From Cyprinodon diabolis (taxonomy: Eukaryota > Chordata > Actinopteri > Cyprinodontiformes > Cyprinodontidae), in contig CM060073.1 of assembly GCA_030533445.1 (NCBI GenBank), positions 40,222,928 to 40,286,927 on the forward strand: a DNA stretch of 64,000 nt, read 5' to 3'. The translations under genes were made by a program, and so were the position numbers. Positions 46,290 to 58,947 of the stretch are shown here, one piece after another (positions within the stretch are counted from its first letter, which is position 1; every line of letters begins with the position of its first letter). The notes beneath the pieces were generated by a model. The model searched no databases and was not told the origin of the DNA. It was given only the letters and a program-made list of their open reading frames with translations.

Positions 46290-47779
46290 AAGTAGAAAAA
46301 ACAAAAGAGCAGTATTCCAACTTTGGGAATGCACTGTATCCAACACTGAGGTGTCGATGGAGGTTAAGCTGGAGTAACTTTCACAATAGCTTTTATTCGT
46401 GTGATCTTCTCTTAACAGTGTTTGAAAAAGATGACAAACAAGGTGCAGAGGTAGTGTTTTTATGGAACCCGAATATGTCTTCTAATATAAAGTTATTATT
46501 TTAGGAACAACAATTGAAACATCCTGTGGTTCTGAAATAAAGGAAATTGAAACATATTCAAAGAGTTAAAAAAAAATAAATCTCAGAAATGGTGACCATA
46601 AAAATAGTGCAACACAACAAATGCCTCTGTCAACGGACTGAAATTTCCCCTGATTGAAAGATACCTATCAGCACCTTAATCAGGGAACAGCCATCCAATG
46701 CAAAAGTCAGTTGAAACAAGATGAGCATTTTTTGGAGTTACTGAAATTAGTTAGGAAGAGAAGTCGTGATTAAACTCAACCTTTTTTTTCTGTGCTCTTT
46801 TTCTTCTTTAGTTCTTGGAAAAGTGGGGAATTGGGAGATGGCTGAGTTTAATCCTCTTCCCTTCCTCCTCCTCCTCTTCTGCGTAGACTTCTTCACTGCT
46901 TTCACTTCCCCCTCCTTTTTTAGCTGAAAACATTGCAATGTACAGCCAAATCAAACAATGGTGGGTCCCTATACTAAGCTGTGTCTAGAAGAATTGGGCT
47001 GACCTCCAAGCCTGCGGTCACTGGAAACACTGGTGAATGCTGGAACAATACGAGGCTTTAACAGAAGCAGTACTCCTCCCCTCTGCTCTCATATACATGC
47101 CAAAATGCTTTAAGTGCAGAGACACAAACACATACAGTACTTACAATGCAGCCACAAAAAACATGATAATGTTGAGCACTGATGCAGCACTGCGTTTGGA
47201 AGCTCTCTTATTTCCAATGCTTGCTGGTCATATATACACTTACAGTCATGTACATCTCTAGATTATATAGTTAGAAAACAGGTGAGGTCCTCTGTCCATT
47301 CTGAGGTGAAGTGACTCACCTTGGTGTCCAGGGCTGCATCAAATCAATTTGCTACAAGTTCATCCTCTAATTACTGCAGTGAGTGGCCCTTACCTTCCCT
47401 CAGCAACTTATCAATATCACATCCAGCTCTGTCTCAGGAGCCATAAATCTTTGGTGTTAAGCCTCCTTCATTTTCCATGAACCTGCTGAGGGGATGTCTG
47501 TACACATGTTAAAAAACAATGTTGACAGACGATTTGCCCCTTTAGCTTCATTTCTTTTTTTTTTTTTTTACTCAAAGCAATTTAATTGTTTACTCTGAAA
47601 CAGCCTTAGAATATAACTTCATTCATAGTTGTTTGGCATGCATCTTTTGATCCTCTTTTATCTGAATGATGCATCTGACTCAGACTTACCACTCCTTCCA
47701 ACCTTTCTCTGCTCGTCCTTCTGGTTGGAAAGATCAGGATTGCACTGCATTGCAAAAGCATTTCTAACCCCTTTAACCT
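46290..47779. other. Unique DNA
   Basis: A pyrimidine-rich stretch at 46850-46880 (CCTCCTCCTCCTCTTC-type) and a T tract near 47558 are the only notable items. No gene is recognised. Confidence 0.4.
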
Positions 47780-47859
47780 TTTTTTTTACATTTTCATTTG
47801 AATTCTATGTAGATGAAGCAGGAACAACAAATAAATGAAAGATATAAGAAAAATATTTG

Positions 47860-48260
47860 AACAGGTAAACAAAGTGTGGCATACATATGTATTTAGCCCT
47901 CCTGATTTAACACTTTATAGACCCCAATAATCAGCTTCTTCTCTTTGAAATAATAAGAGATACAACTCTTTTGATACAAGTCTGTATATACAGATTGACA
48001 TTTTTTCCAGGTCAAATTAGACAGGGACTATTTGTGAACATTTGTTATCATGTTTTATATGAATTGGTGTTTAGGCCCCCTTATTCTGATGCCCCAAAAC
48101 AGTAAAATCCAGGGCATTTGTCTTCAGAATTAACCTAATGATACTAAATACAAAACACATGAGTGCAATTTAATCTCTGTATAAACATAACTGTTCAGTG
48201 AAGACCACAGGGATTCTAGGATGACATTGATGAGCAAAGCACATCACAAAAACTATACAA
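47860..48260 (+). mobile_element. Tc1-like 5' leader fragments, sense
   Basis: The segment AAAGTGTGGCATACATATGT with TATTTAGCCCTCCTG and the later GGCCCCCTTATTCTGATGCC, AGTAAAATCCAGGGCA and CAGTATAAA-like TCTGTATAAACATAACTG are the leader of a fish Tc1-like family. Part of the leader appears twice in altered form. No transposase body follows. Confidence 0.5.
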
Positions 48261-49116
48261 TACAGATGAAGAAGGAGGATTGCTAAGAGCGGATCACACT
48301 GCTTGTGTCCCACTCTACAAGCTTTGATTTTTTTTTCTTGTTACACTAGCTGCATAGAGGCTCCCACTATGCATAGGGGGACCAGATGTCCCAATTGGTC
48401 TTTGACTGTGGAACATATTTCACTTCTGTCCTATTCTTCCACAAATTGAAACAATCTCCCCCATCAGACTAGGTCAAAAAAGTCAAAGTAAAAAATAAAA
48501 AATATTCAGACATTTTTCCTCAATGTAAAGAAAGAAGAGCTGCAGTAATTGTCACTGGCTGTTAATCAAAATATACATTATAAACAGTATGCAATGCATG
48601 CTAACAGGTAGAGAACAGAAATATACAGAAATATACTGGAAAGTACTTTTAAAGAAGAGACAACAAAACAAAGACTGAGACAGTTTGTAAAGTGTTTCTT
48701 TAGTGAGACCAGAGAAAGCTAATTCTCAGTGAGTGAGAATCCTCATAATTTCACTAATGTTTTTTTAAGCTCAAAGCAAATCACAATTTTTCTGTCCCGT
48801 TTTCTCTTCTCCTGTAAAGCATTCTGTTTATTAAAATTTCCTATTGATTTGTATGCCTTGATGCCAGCTCCCTATATGCACCCTGTGTTTCCAAACATTT
48901 ATCTTGCAATTCAAAGATTTTACTTTGTATCTTCCCACCTAGCTTCTTACTTTCTGATTTATGACATTGTCGCTAAATTGCTTCATAGGGCCGACCAAAC
49001 TACACCAGTGGTCTACCTGGGTTAGAGTTAATGCTCAGCTGCAGAGAATTGTGTGCAGTCTGACAGCCCTTTGCATTTTCAATGAGCTCTAAGTGCCCCA
49101 ACCTCACACGATTGGT
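48261..49116. other. Unique AT-rich DNA
   Basis: The 98-codon frame at 48729-49025 is hydrophobic and F/S/L-rich, without a recognisable domain. No repeat family is seen. Confidence 0.4.
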
Positions 49117-49395
49117 GTGTTTGAATTTGGCGGCTACGTCCTCTGTAGGACTACGTCTATGTGGACTGCTCCTTGAAGACCGTGAAAATAAAGAGGCCAG
49201 AAGAGTTTGGCTATAGATCTGAACAGGTCGAGCCTTCTCCAGGTTTCACCGCCCCTCATTCAGTGTAAACACAGTTGGTGCACAAAGCAGACAAAGAATG
49301 GATGTCGAACCTCTTACTAGCGTTTTGTGTGCTGATTTCATTTTTGAGGAGCTTCAACAGCAGTACTGTTGTCACAGTTATCAGATTTGTAGTCG
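49117..49395 (+). repeat. Two-copy dispersed repeat R3, copy A
   Basis: It is clearly related to 61609-61912: shared blocks include CGTGAAAATAA, AACAGGTC, CAAAGAATGG, CAACAGCAGTACTG-like and TATCAGATTT. From CAAAGAATGG to the CAGTACTG block both copies are 77 bp without gaps. One frame in that block reads IFEELQQQYC here and MFEKFQQQYC in copy B, so it may derive from coding sequence of a transposon. The class is unknown. Confidence 0.6.
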
Positions 49396-49799
49396 CCACA
49401 CTGAGATAAATTGGAATCTGTGCTTAAATATAGGCCACACCTATTTGCACAGGGACAGATTAAACCTTTCAATACACCAAACATTACATGCGACTCTGAC
49501 TCATTAACCATATAGATTTACTATTTTCATTAATTTCAGATGATAACATCCACATACATATACAGTATAATATTAAAATGCACCAACAATATTCACCACT
49601 GATTGTCTTTTTCCTCTGAGCACGGAGCAGTCAGCTTGCTTGGATAAACTGCACCTGTCCTTTCAACCGGGGTGAAGAGAACGCTGCATTTTTCAGCCGC
49701 AAAGGAACCTTTAAATCCAAAAAAGCCTAGTCACTGCCCTACGATATACTGTAATCAGCCAACTAATCTGAGAATGCAGATGTACAACATATGTCATCT
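49396..49799. other. Unique AT-rich DNA
   Basis: No recognisable feature. Confidence 0.4.
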
Positions 49800-49900
49800 C
49801 AAGGAACTTTATAGAGGCAATTCAACCAGATCATACAGTCAAATTGGTTCAAATTTACTATTTAAAGCAAACCAGCTGATTGCATCGATTCATTGACTAT
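49800..49900 (-). repeat. Dispersed repeat R1 fragment, antisense
   Basis: The stretch AGGCAATTCAACCAGATCAT to CCAGCTGATTGCATCGATTC is similar to the reverse complement of about 62240-62325. It is a short decayed piece of the R1 family. Confidence 0.45.
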
Positions 49901-52569
49901 TTCTCAATCTCCCACCCTAAGTATGCATATAGCAACAGTCGCAATAGTCACATACAGCTCTGGCGATTAGTGCTTTTGTTTTCTCCATTTGTCATTTTTT
50001 GTCTCACTTAGTTGTTTTTTGGACTTCCTGTTTTATTTTAGTGCACTAATTTTTTGTCTCGTTTCAGACTATTATGTCATTAAGATTGCCTATCGTGACT
50101 AAGGATTATTTATAAGAAAGTTTTTTAAATAAAATTGATAATTCCAGCTTAACTCTTTCCCAGATCTGACACCCGAAACCTGGTAAAGACCTTAAAGCTG
50201 TTTAGTCATCTTTGATGTGTGCTGTTTGGAGTGGTAGATATTTTTTGGATCACCATATGAAACTTGCCCAATCAAGTCAGACTTCTTGATACAGGAGACA
50301 TTGATAACATTAGGAAGCTACTTTTACCTTTCACGAGAGACAGTACTATTCAACATTGAAGTGAAATGAAAGCATCGATTTTGTACTTACAGAGATACAA
50401 TTTAACAACATCCAGATTTCCACTAAAAATATAGACACTTCTTTCTGGTAAAGACAATATTCTTCCATTAGGCAACATTGTTTTTCAAGTGGGATCTTAG
50501 TGTTGTAGCAACACTGTTGTGTCTATTATGGAGAAAATGGAAGAAGGAAAAAAAAAAGAAACTTTAAGTGTTCTTTGTATGGGTTTGTGTCGTTCAAATG
50601 TGTTTGCATGCTAGTGAAATGTGCAACGCATTAAGGCCTGGCAGTGTGTTCACATGCATAAGTTTGATTCATATATACAGCAGTGCTCCAAGAGACTGGT
50701 TTTCTTTCCCGGGGTTGCCAAGGATGACGCACTCTTACACTCAGGATGCTGTTATTGCAGGGACTCCAAACACACTTTTGAAGAGGACAAACAGGGGAGC
50801 CAGTGGTCATTGACAGCAGATACATCTCTAACTGCCTCTGTCTCTTCTGCGCTTCAAAAGCAGTTTCCTGAGTCGTTTTTGCTGGATCTTAACAGAAAGT
50901 CTTTTGAGAGGATGCCCAGAATTTGCTTTCTCTCTCATTTCTCATTTCATGCTATGTGTTGTTGTGGTTGATGGTGGTGTCTGAATATGTGTGGGAGAGA
51001 GAGGAGGTGAGTGGAGACTTGGCGCACTGCCTGACTCCCCGTTGTGCACTACTATCATGCCAAGGTTCTTTTAATTAGGCTGATCAAGTGTTTTGTGAGA
51101 ACTGGACCGGCACTCCATGCCACTAACACATACTCCAGCGCGTCTCCCACTCCCCCTCTGGATACCACTATCTTTCGCATGTTTTTCTTTTCATCAACAC
51201 TTGGATATTTAATACATTTATGTATTTAAAAACGCCAAAGTGTTGACATACTGTATCGCATTCTCTCTGCCTTTAATTCGTTTGGATGATCATCAAAGTA
51301 ATGATTGCTTATTCATACTGTAAACTGAGGAAAACAGAATTTTGCAGAAAAATAAAATTAATTTTTTATGAATATCTATAATTTCATTGGATAATTATAC
51401 GGCACCATATGCTTACTCTATTACAATTATTTTCACACACTGTCTCAAGTTACGAACAAGTCTGAACTTCTACAGGCAGTTTTATGAAAAATTTAATTTC
51501 CTTTTCTAACAAAAAACACATCACTTTCGCAAAGGTCACGGGGTTCCCTCAACAAAAAAGGGTATTTGCACTTTTTTTTTCTGCATATTAAAAAACCATC
51601 AGCATTTTTTAAAAGTTTTACTGTTCTCTGTTTTTGGAAGAAAATAACACCTGTGCGCTGGGTTCCTGGAGTGCCCTGTCCATCACAGAAATGTTTTGTG
51701 CTGCTGTTGTTTAATAGTTGCTACAGTAACAGTCCTCTTCATTTCTTAGGGGGGCCCGGAGGCTTTTTAGGGTTGCATTTTTTTTCTTTGTGGAATGTGA
51801 CTCCCCCATAAAAAGGCTATGTCTTATGTGTGAGTGTGCAGGGGTGGTGGGAGAAATATGGATCCAGCAGCGGATTTTTCAGGGTCTTGTTTGGAAGTCT
51901 ACATCTCCTTAGCCATGCAGTGTCAGACACAAATACACTAAGGCAGCGATACTTTTGCTCTCGGGGAGAATTAAATTAGCTTCACTTGAAGAGTTTAAGA
52001 AATGTATACTGCTGTCATGGTAGGTTGCCTTTTCACTGTGATATTTGCACACTTACTACTTTTGTGGTGGATTTTTCTTAAACTTGTGTATATGGACTAA
52101 CAAAATTTAAGGTTGTAGTAGAGCATGGGCTAGGCTTTTGTACTGAAATAATGCTGCATCCTAGGTGCACAAAAGATGGAGCCCACAGATATGTCCATGT
52201 CTTTGCATAGGAAACATTAAATTTGATGTAAGGGGCTGGGGGGTTCTTCCAGCCGTCTCACCTAGGGCAATAAAAAGGGACAAAACAACTACCTACAAAA
52301 GTCTTATTTTAGCCAATAAGACTGTCATATTTAAACAGAAGTCAACATAAGTAACCACAGCAAGTTATGGTGATACTTCTTACCCCAGGTTTACTTCTTT
52401 TAAAGATGAGGTCTTAGATTTGTGCATCCTCTTGCACTAACATGTTTACTTTGGTTCGGCTTCCTGCTTTCTTCATGGCTGTATTTCAACCTGGAGAGAC
52501 TCACACTGAGAAAAGTTGCAATTAGAAAATATTAAATTTATTTATACAGGTAACACAATCATATTCTTC
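49901..52569. other. Unique DNA, no gene recognised
   Basis: About 50590-51180 is more GC-balanced than its surroundings and holds overlapping frames of 81 and 116 codons (50568-50971) with no domain I recognise. The remainder is AT-rich. Confidence 0.35.
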
Positions 52570-52745
52570 AAATACTTTTATCTAAGGAAAACAAGATGAT
52601 TGTGAGGACTTCTTGACTCTCTGTAATCCCTCGCACTGAGCATTCATGTAGCGTGGAGAGGAAAACTCCCTTTTAACAGAAAGGAACCTCCAGCAGAACC
52701 AGACTCAGTGTGAGCGGCCATCTGCCGAGGCCGACTGGAGTTCAC
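52570..52745 (-). repeat. Dispersed repeat R1, longer copy, antisense
   Basis: The phrases CTAAGGAAAACAAGATGATT, GAGGAAAACTCCCTTTTAAC, CCTCCAGCAGAACCAGACTC and TGTGAGCGGCCATCTGCC belong to a repeat that is very common in fish. The first two correspond to the reverse complement of the copy at 62200-62400. The parent superfamily is not determined. Confidence 0.55.
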
Positions 52746-55700
52746 AAAGACAGAAGTAAATCAAGACATAAACGAAACAAGTTATTTGGGGCTTGGGCCC
52801 CGGCAGAAGTCCTTGATGCCGTGAATCACATATGCTTGGATGAGTAACCTAGAAAGCGTTTACAGTAATCTTCCACTGGTACCCGGACACCGGCCATGGA
52901 GCCAGAGAATGAGTGGGACTGAGAACGAGTGATGAGATGGGGTGGAGGTGGGTGAATTTTCGCTTACATACTGGAGAGAGAAGATAGGACAGGAGCTAAA
53001 TGAAGGGGATCATGCAAGATGATTGGCTTCAGTGAAGCTGCGGCCCCCAACTTGATTGGCTGTAGCCGAACGAGGGACATCGCAGGTGGTTCAGGTGAAG
53101 CCACTAAGAGTCTTCCAGACTAAATTTATGCTTAAGCTTCATGTCCCACCTTAAACGTTGATACTGTAACATGACTGGCTGAGGGGTCTTGGTCTATCTC
53201 GAACAGTTGAAGTGGAAGTGGGACAAGATGGATTATCATGTCTCTTTGAACACACAAATACCTGGAAGAAAACCTGTTTTTTATTTTTTTCTTTATCTTT
53301 AGCATATTTTTTTTTAATTCAGTCTGAGTATGCTATACAAAAACAAAACAAAACGCACTTCTCATTTATTTTGCTTTGTTGCAACTAGTTTTTAATGTAT
53401 TTTTCTAGTTGGTTTGCTTCGTGTTTTCCAAGAAATCTACTTTTTGTATCAATAAATATGCTCCAAAGGTAGAACCAAGGTACACATTTTCCAACTAATG
53501 AGCTCATTAAAGCTAGGTAATGTGATCAGGAAAGCAAGAGGTTTTCAAAATGACACCTCAAATTGAAGTGAAATGCTATTTCATAAATATAACTATATAT
53601 GTTAAATATGGATTCACAGAAGATATATCTTTTATAAGCTTTAATTGCTACTTTTCTAAATTAAATATACATCTAATGTTTCTTAACTGTAAATGGTTTA
53701 TTGTATAAAGACAAATATAAATACAACGTTTAATTAGGAAATCTAAAAACAGTAGAAAAAAAAGGGTAGACGTTAATAAGCTATCTATAAATCCAGGGCC
53801 ACAGCATTTCATTTATGTTTTGTAATTTCTGCAACTAGAATGGTGTTGATATAGAAAAGTGTCTGAAATACTTTGATTAGTTATTTTAAATGTTGGCAGA
53901 GGTCACATATAAATCATACATTTAACTAAGTCAAAAACAAAAATTCTGTTGTATTAATTAATAGTGTGATTTTATTATCTATGAATCCATAATATGTATC
54001 CTTTTCATACTCATTTGTAACTTACTGTTTAGAAATTTGGAGAGATAAATAAAATCATGGATAATCGATCCAGGCTTTGATTTTTAATAAATGGCTTAAA
54101 CAACTTTTAATAAATCTTCTTACAGACAGAAGAAGTTTTTCTAAAATCAAACACATTAAAGTTATAGGACTGGAAGAATTTCCAACACCCCAACATTGAG
54201 AATAAATGAATACAATTGTCAATATTGTGCTATGTTTGCTTTTGATTTTTTTGAAGTGGCTTATTCTGAATGTTTGATTTCTACTTTTGATAAATTACTT
54301 GCGGGATGGGTAGGCATCTATAAAAAAATATATTAGCACTTTCTCAAATAATTTACTTTATGTGGGATTTTGAGATTCTGTATGTCATATTATTTCATTT
54401 TCACTGTTTACCATCATCATTAATGTGGGATTTAATTTTTTTGTTAATTTTATTTTTGCGAAAATATAGTTCTTCTTAGACTTCAAATGTCGAACATTTC
54501 CCTGAACATAAACCTATTTGTTATTGAAAGATTGCTGGGCTGACAAATTTATAGTCAATAAAATTGGTGCCGGTTTAAGATGCGTCATATAATTAGTCAT
54601 CAACAAGCTGGACTCTTCTTTTAGCCCTATTCCGAAAGAAGTAAAAAAGAAAAAAAAAAAACATATTTACAAGCCCCTTGGGATTCTAACAGATGAGATC
54701 CTGCATTGTAACGTCCTTAACCTCCCTCACAGTCCACTGCCCAAGTCCAACCATAAAAACAAGACTGAAGAGGTCGCAGTGATTGACCAGTGTTGAAAAT
54801 GCCAAGTTTGCTGCAAACTCACATGATGTTTCTGCACAGATCCATGGATTGCAATGCCTAGTGGATGTTAGGGGTGTTATTGTTTCGAAATTTGTTGGTA
54901 TTTCATGTTGAGTGCATCCATCCAGTTGACTGTTTTCACGCTTGAGCACATGTGTGTCAAATGTTTTTGTAGATTAAACAGAGGAACTGTTTACCTTTTA
55001 TTTTACAGTAAAGCTTTGGCCCGGTTCACATATACTGTTTACTCTGGAATGTTCAAAATAGGTGAAGTTGAATTGACCGATCTGAGCTAAATTTTACTTT
55101 ATTCATGCAAAATCGATGAGAAATTAACAATAAAAGACTGAACACAAGCCTGACTAAATACTTGAATCCCTTGTGTTCAGACAGAATGTCTGTAATTGAA
55201 GCTTCTATCTGAAGTTTCCTAAATCCTGCCTCTCCCTAAGACAGCGCTGACTGTATGTATTTGAAGATCTTTTATTTTTGTTCCACTTTTATTATAGTTT
55301 TTTGTCTCCTATATTAACCCTTAATAGGGTGCGTTGTAAAATACTTTGACATTAAAAATTTCAAATCAAAGATTTTATTGGAGGACAGTACAAGACATTA
55401 CTTTTGAAATTTAAAGAGTGTTTTTTAATGGCAAAAATCAAGGTCAATGTAATTACCAGAAAACATTCACTTATCCTAATATGATAAAAAATCCAAAAAA
55501 TGCCTCTACGAGACATTTTTGGAAAAACGTAGAAAGAAAGAACAGACATTTTTTTTGTTATAACATAACTCTCAGAACACTAATGCTTTTTTCACTTTTT
55601 TACTTAGTTTATTAGGTTTTTTACTTTACTTGTAAGATTTGTTTTACTTAATTTCAACTAGGTTGCATTTCCGACACAATAGACATTAGATTAATGGTGG

Positions 55701-58700
55701 TTTTCTATGAAACACTAATTTGAATGAAGACCACATTTAACCCCATAAAATGTTTTCGCTTGCTGCAAAGGGGTGTTTATGTTCAGGTGGCCAAAAAATG
55801 TAATTTAGACAATTAAAGGGTTAAAGAATTAATAAACAACTTCACAAAAAAACATTTTAAATTGCATTCATATGGACAGTAATTATCATCTTAAGGTGGG
55901 CTGTGGTGCTAACAAGTAAAATCTTGTGACCATCTTCCAGTTCACTGTTCATGCTAGTAATGTGGACTTGAACAACATAGAGATAAACTTTTTATTACTC
56001 TAGCTTGTGTTTGAGAAAGGCAGTGATTTGAAAAATGTGTTAAAACCAGGCATAACAAATCACTTGAACTAAAATATCTTTCAGCTACAGCGGGGAAAAT
56101 TTTTAAACATGTTTACCTAGCACCAGGCAGATCCTTAGGGTAGAACAGTTTACTGAAATCTTCCTGAGTTTGAGTTTGCATGTCACTCTGCATGCCCGGG
56201 TTCTCTCTAGGTACTCTGGCTTCCTGTCAAAGACAAGATCATGCATGTTTAGTTAATGGGTCTCTTTAAATTACTTATCAGATTGTTTGTGTTCAAGAAC
56301 AACTTTGTGTCTCAGTGTTGCCCTACTTTAAGCACAGAGGAATTGTCCAAGGTGTACAGTAACTCGCCTCCTGCCAAAACTGTCATAATCTTTTTCGGAT
56401 TGGCTCTTTTTCCTGGAGACACAGTCAATAGAATAAATGTTTTCTGGACAAATAAAAAAAATAAATAAATGTCATCAAAAAAATATAAATCTAACTCATC
56501 TTTTCAAGTTTCACCGCCACTCCAAAGGTATGGAGTCTGAATGCAGGAGCAGTATAGTCATCAAGAGTGGGTGCAAGGACAGTAGAGGTGAACTATCCTC
56601 TTGGGGAATTTCTCAGAGGTAAATGAAGAGGGCCTGTGTTACTTAAATATAGAGGCCAGTGCTTAGCATGCAGGTGAATGCTTTGTGGAAGGATGTGCAA
56701 AGCCAAGCCTTATCAGTGGAAGATATGGTAAAGTGTGAGTCTCAGTATTAGATCCATTTTGAGGCACTGATTCAAGATCATAAAACAACTCATACTCACT
56801 GTGGTGTGTTCATCTAAATACAGAGGAGGACCTTTATCTCAGAAGAAAAACATTACAATACCTCAAGTAGGTGCTCCTTGTGAGGGTCTGTGTGTGTACA
56901 GGGAGTGTTGTAATGAAATTCACTATTGATCCCAGCAAAATAGACTTTATACATCATTCATGCTCTCTATCAATCACACCCTTCGAAATTTTCCAAAGCT
57001 GTTTGTTTTAAAGGAGCAGACAGTGGGGAAAACAAGAACAAAAAAGCAGAGCAATAATTAATTTGAAGAAATTGTCCTAAAGTATTTCATTCAGGCTCTC
57101 TCTTCAAGGTGTAACAGGCCTATCTGTCAAAGACCATGTCCATCGAATCAACTGGTTAATTTGAAATTGATTAGGGTTCTTTCAGTGGTAAAAAGAATTG
57201 CAGGGATGAAACCCTTATTGGTAAGTGTAATATATTTAAAACATGACAGTCATTTCTCATCTACACACATCTTGATTTATAAACTTCATGTTTTTGATTA
57301 ATGTAACTCAGTTGATACTTTAGAGACACCTGATGATGCTTACTTAAAATATAGGTAAAATGATATTCATCCGTTCATTCATCTGTTTGAGAATGTGTGT
57401 TTAAAAACCACTCCTTAGCAGGACATCTGCACAGCTGAGAGTGTCATCCTCTTCTTTGTACGGTTTCTACTTGCTGGAAAAAATCCTATAGGGTGGGTAC
57501 AGAAAAAAAAGCTAAGAAAATACACACAGGACATGGTAACCTGACACAGGAAACCCATTGAATGCTGGGAGTGAGCAGTGAACCATACTTCCTGCAGGAC
57601 AGCACAATGGTAACAGTGGCCCCAAATTCCTACACGAGTCTGTAGTTGCAAGGAGAAGGAAGGGCAGCCTGTGTCCTCCGTTCAACTGCTGATAAGAATG
57701 GAGATAGAAATGACATTTATGTTCCTCTTTCTGTTTTTTTTTTTAACAAAACATCCATACCCTGTCCTGTTTATACAATTCATTAAACATAAAAAAAATA
57801 TTTAAAAAGTGCAATAAGAGATATATATAATATGACAGGTCAAAAGGGTCAAAATATTGGGCTCATACTGTTAGCAAAAAATAAAAAATAAAACACTTTA
57901 AATTCGGTAAGGATAATTAAAAATGATATAAAATAATTAAATGTTGCTGCTTTGTCTCTCTTTTTTATTTTAAGCCCCAAAATAAATTTAAACAAGCTCT
58001 AAGATCTAGTAGAAATTGGAAAATTGCCTTCAGTAAATCTGTCCCAACTAACAAGCACATGAAATTCTATACCTGCAGTTATTCACAGTCTGGAGCTTAT
58101 CTAAAGCGGCATTTGAGCAAAAGCCTGTAACAACCTTAACATATCACTCTTTACACTGCTGTTATCTTGGAAAATGTAAGGATCACTCCAGTTTGAATAA
58201 GAAATTTAAGCTTAAATCTAACAGCATTGACCTCTTATTAGTCTGAAAATTAGACTGTCTTCCTCTAACGGGATTCTTAAACAAATTGTCATACAGTACA
58301 GTATACAACACAATGTTTTTTGCTTTTATCGAATCTAATTTAAAACTATTAATTAACATAACTATTATGTTTTCTATTTGAAGATTCAGAATTCCATCTT
58401 TTGAAAACAAAGTTTTAATAAAATTCTTGATGAAATTTTTATGTGGATAATCTATAATACCCTTCATAGTTTAACAGAAAACAACTCAAGTTATATGTGA
58501 TTTTAAGACATCAACAACTGATATTATTGCATTCAGAAGTAACATTGGGATTGTGTTCTACCTGACTCAGATAATCATCTTCAGGATGCATATTTTCACA
58601 GGGAAAGATATTTTTCCACTACATGTAATCCTAAAGGAGTATGTTATTCTTAAATATAGCAATAACAACTTTTTTAATTGAGTGTTTACATTAGAATCTG

Positions 58701-58863
58701 AGAAGGTTGGGTTCTTAAAAAAAATTGCGGAGTAATGTCTTGTATGCTCCCATCAACAGTCAATCATAAAGAGGGTTCAAGTCTATTTTTGAACAAAACA
58801 TTAAAATTTCTGAGCCAGATAGAAAGTCAAACTTGGGAAGAGTAAAGATGACCTTTCAAAATA
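52746..58863. other. Long AT-rich unique region
   Basis: Apart from a GC-richer stretch just after the repeat (to about 53160) this is 6 kb of AT-rich sequence without recognised genes or transposons. Frames of at most 94 codons have no motifs. A (TA)-rich word group occurs near 57820. Confidence 0.4.
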
Positions 58864-58947
58864 AGAGAAAGGGCTGTCCAAATGCATTAATAGATCCAAC
58901 ACTTATGTAGTGTGGATCTATTAATGCATTTGGACAGCCCTTTCTCT
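58864..58947. repeat. Near-perfect hairpin, 38-bp arms
   Basis: The left arm (58864-58902) and right arm (58910-58947) are reverse complements along 38 bp, with one extra A in the left arm close to the loop. The loop is the 7-nt TTATGTA. Arms start AGAGAAAGGGCTGTCC. The arms do not match another repeat in the window. Such a clean duplex implies recent origin or selection. Confidence 0.95.
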
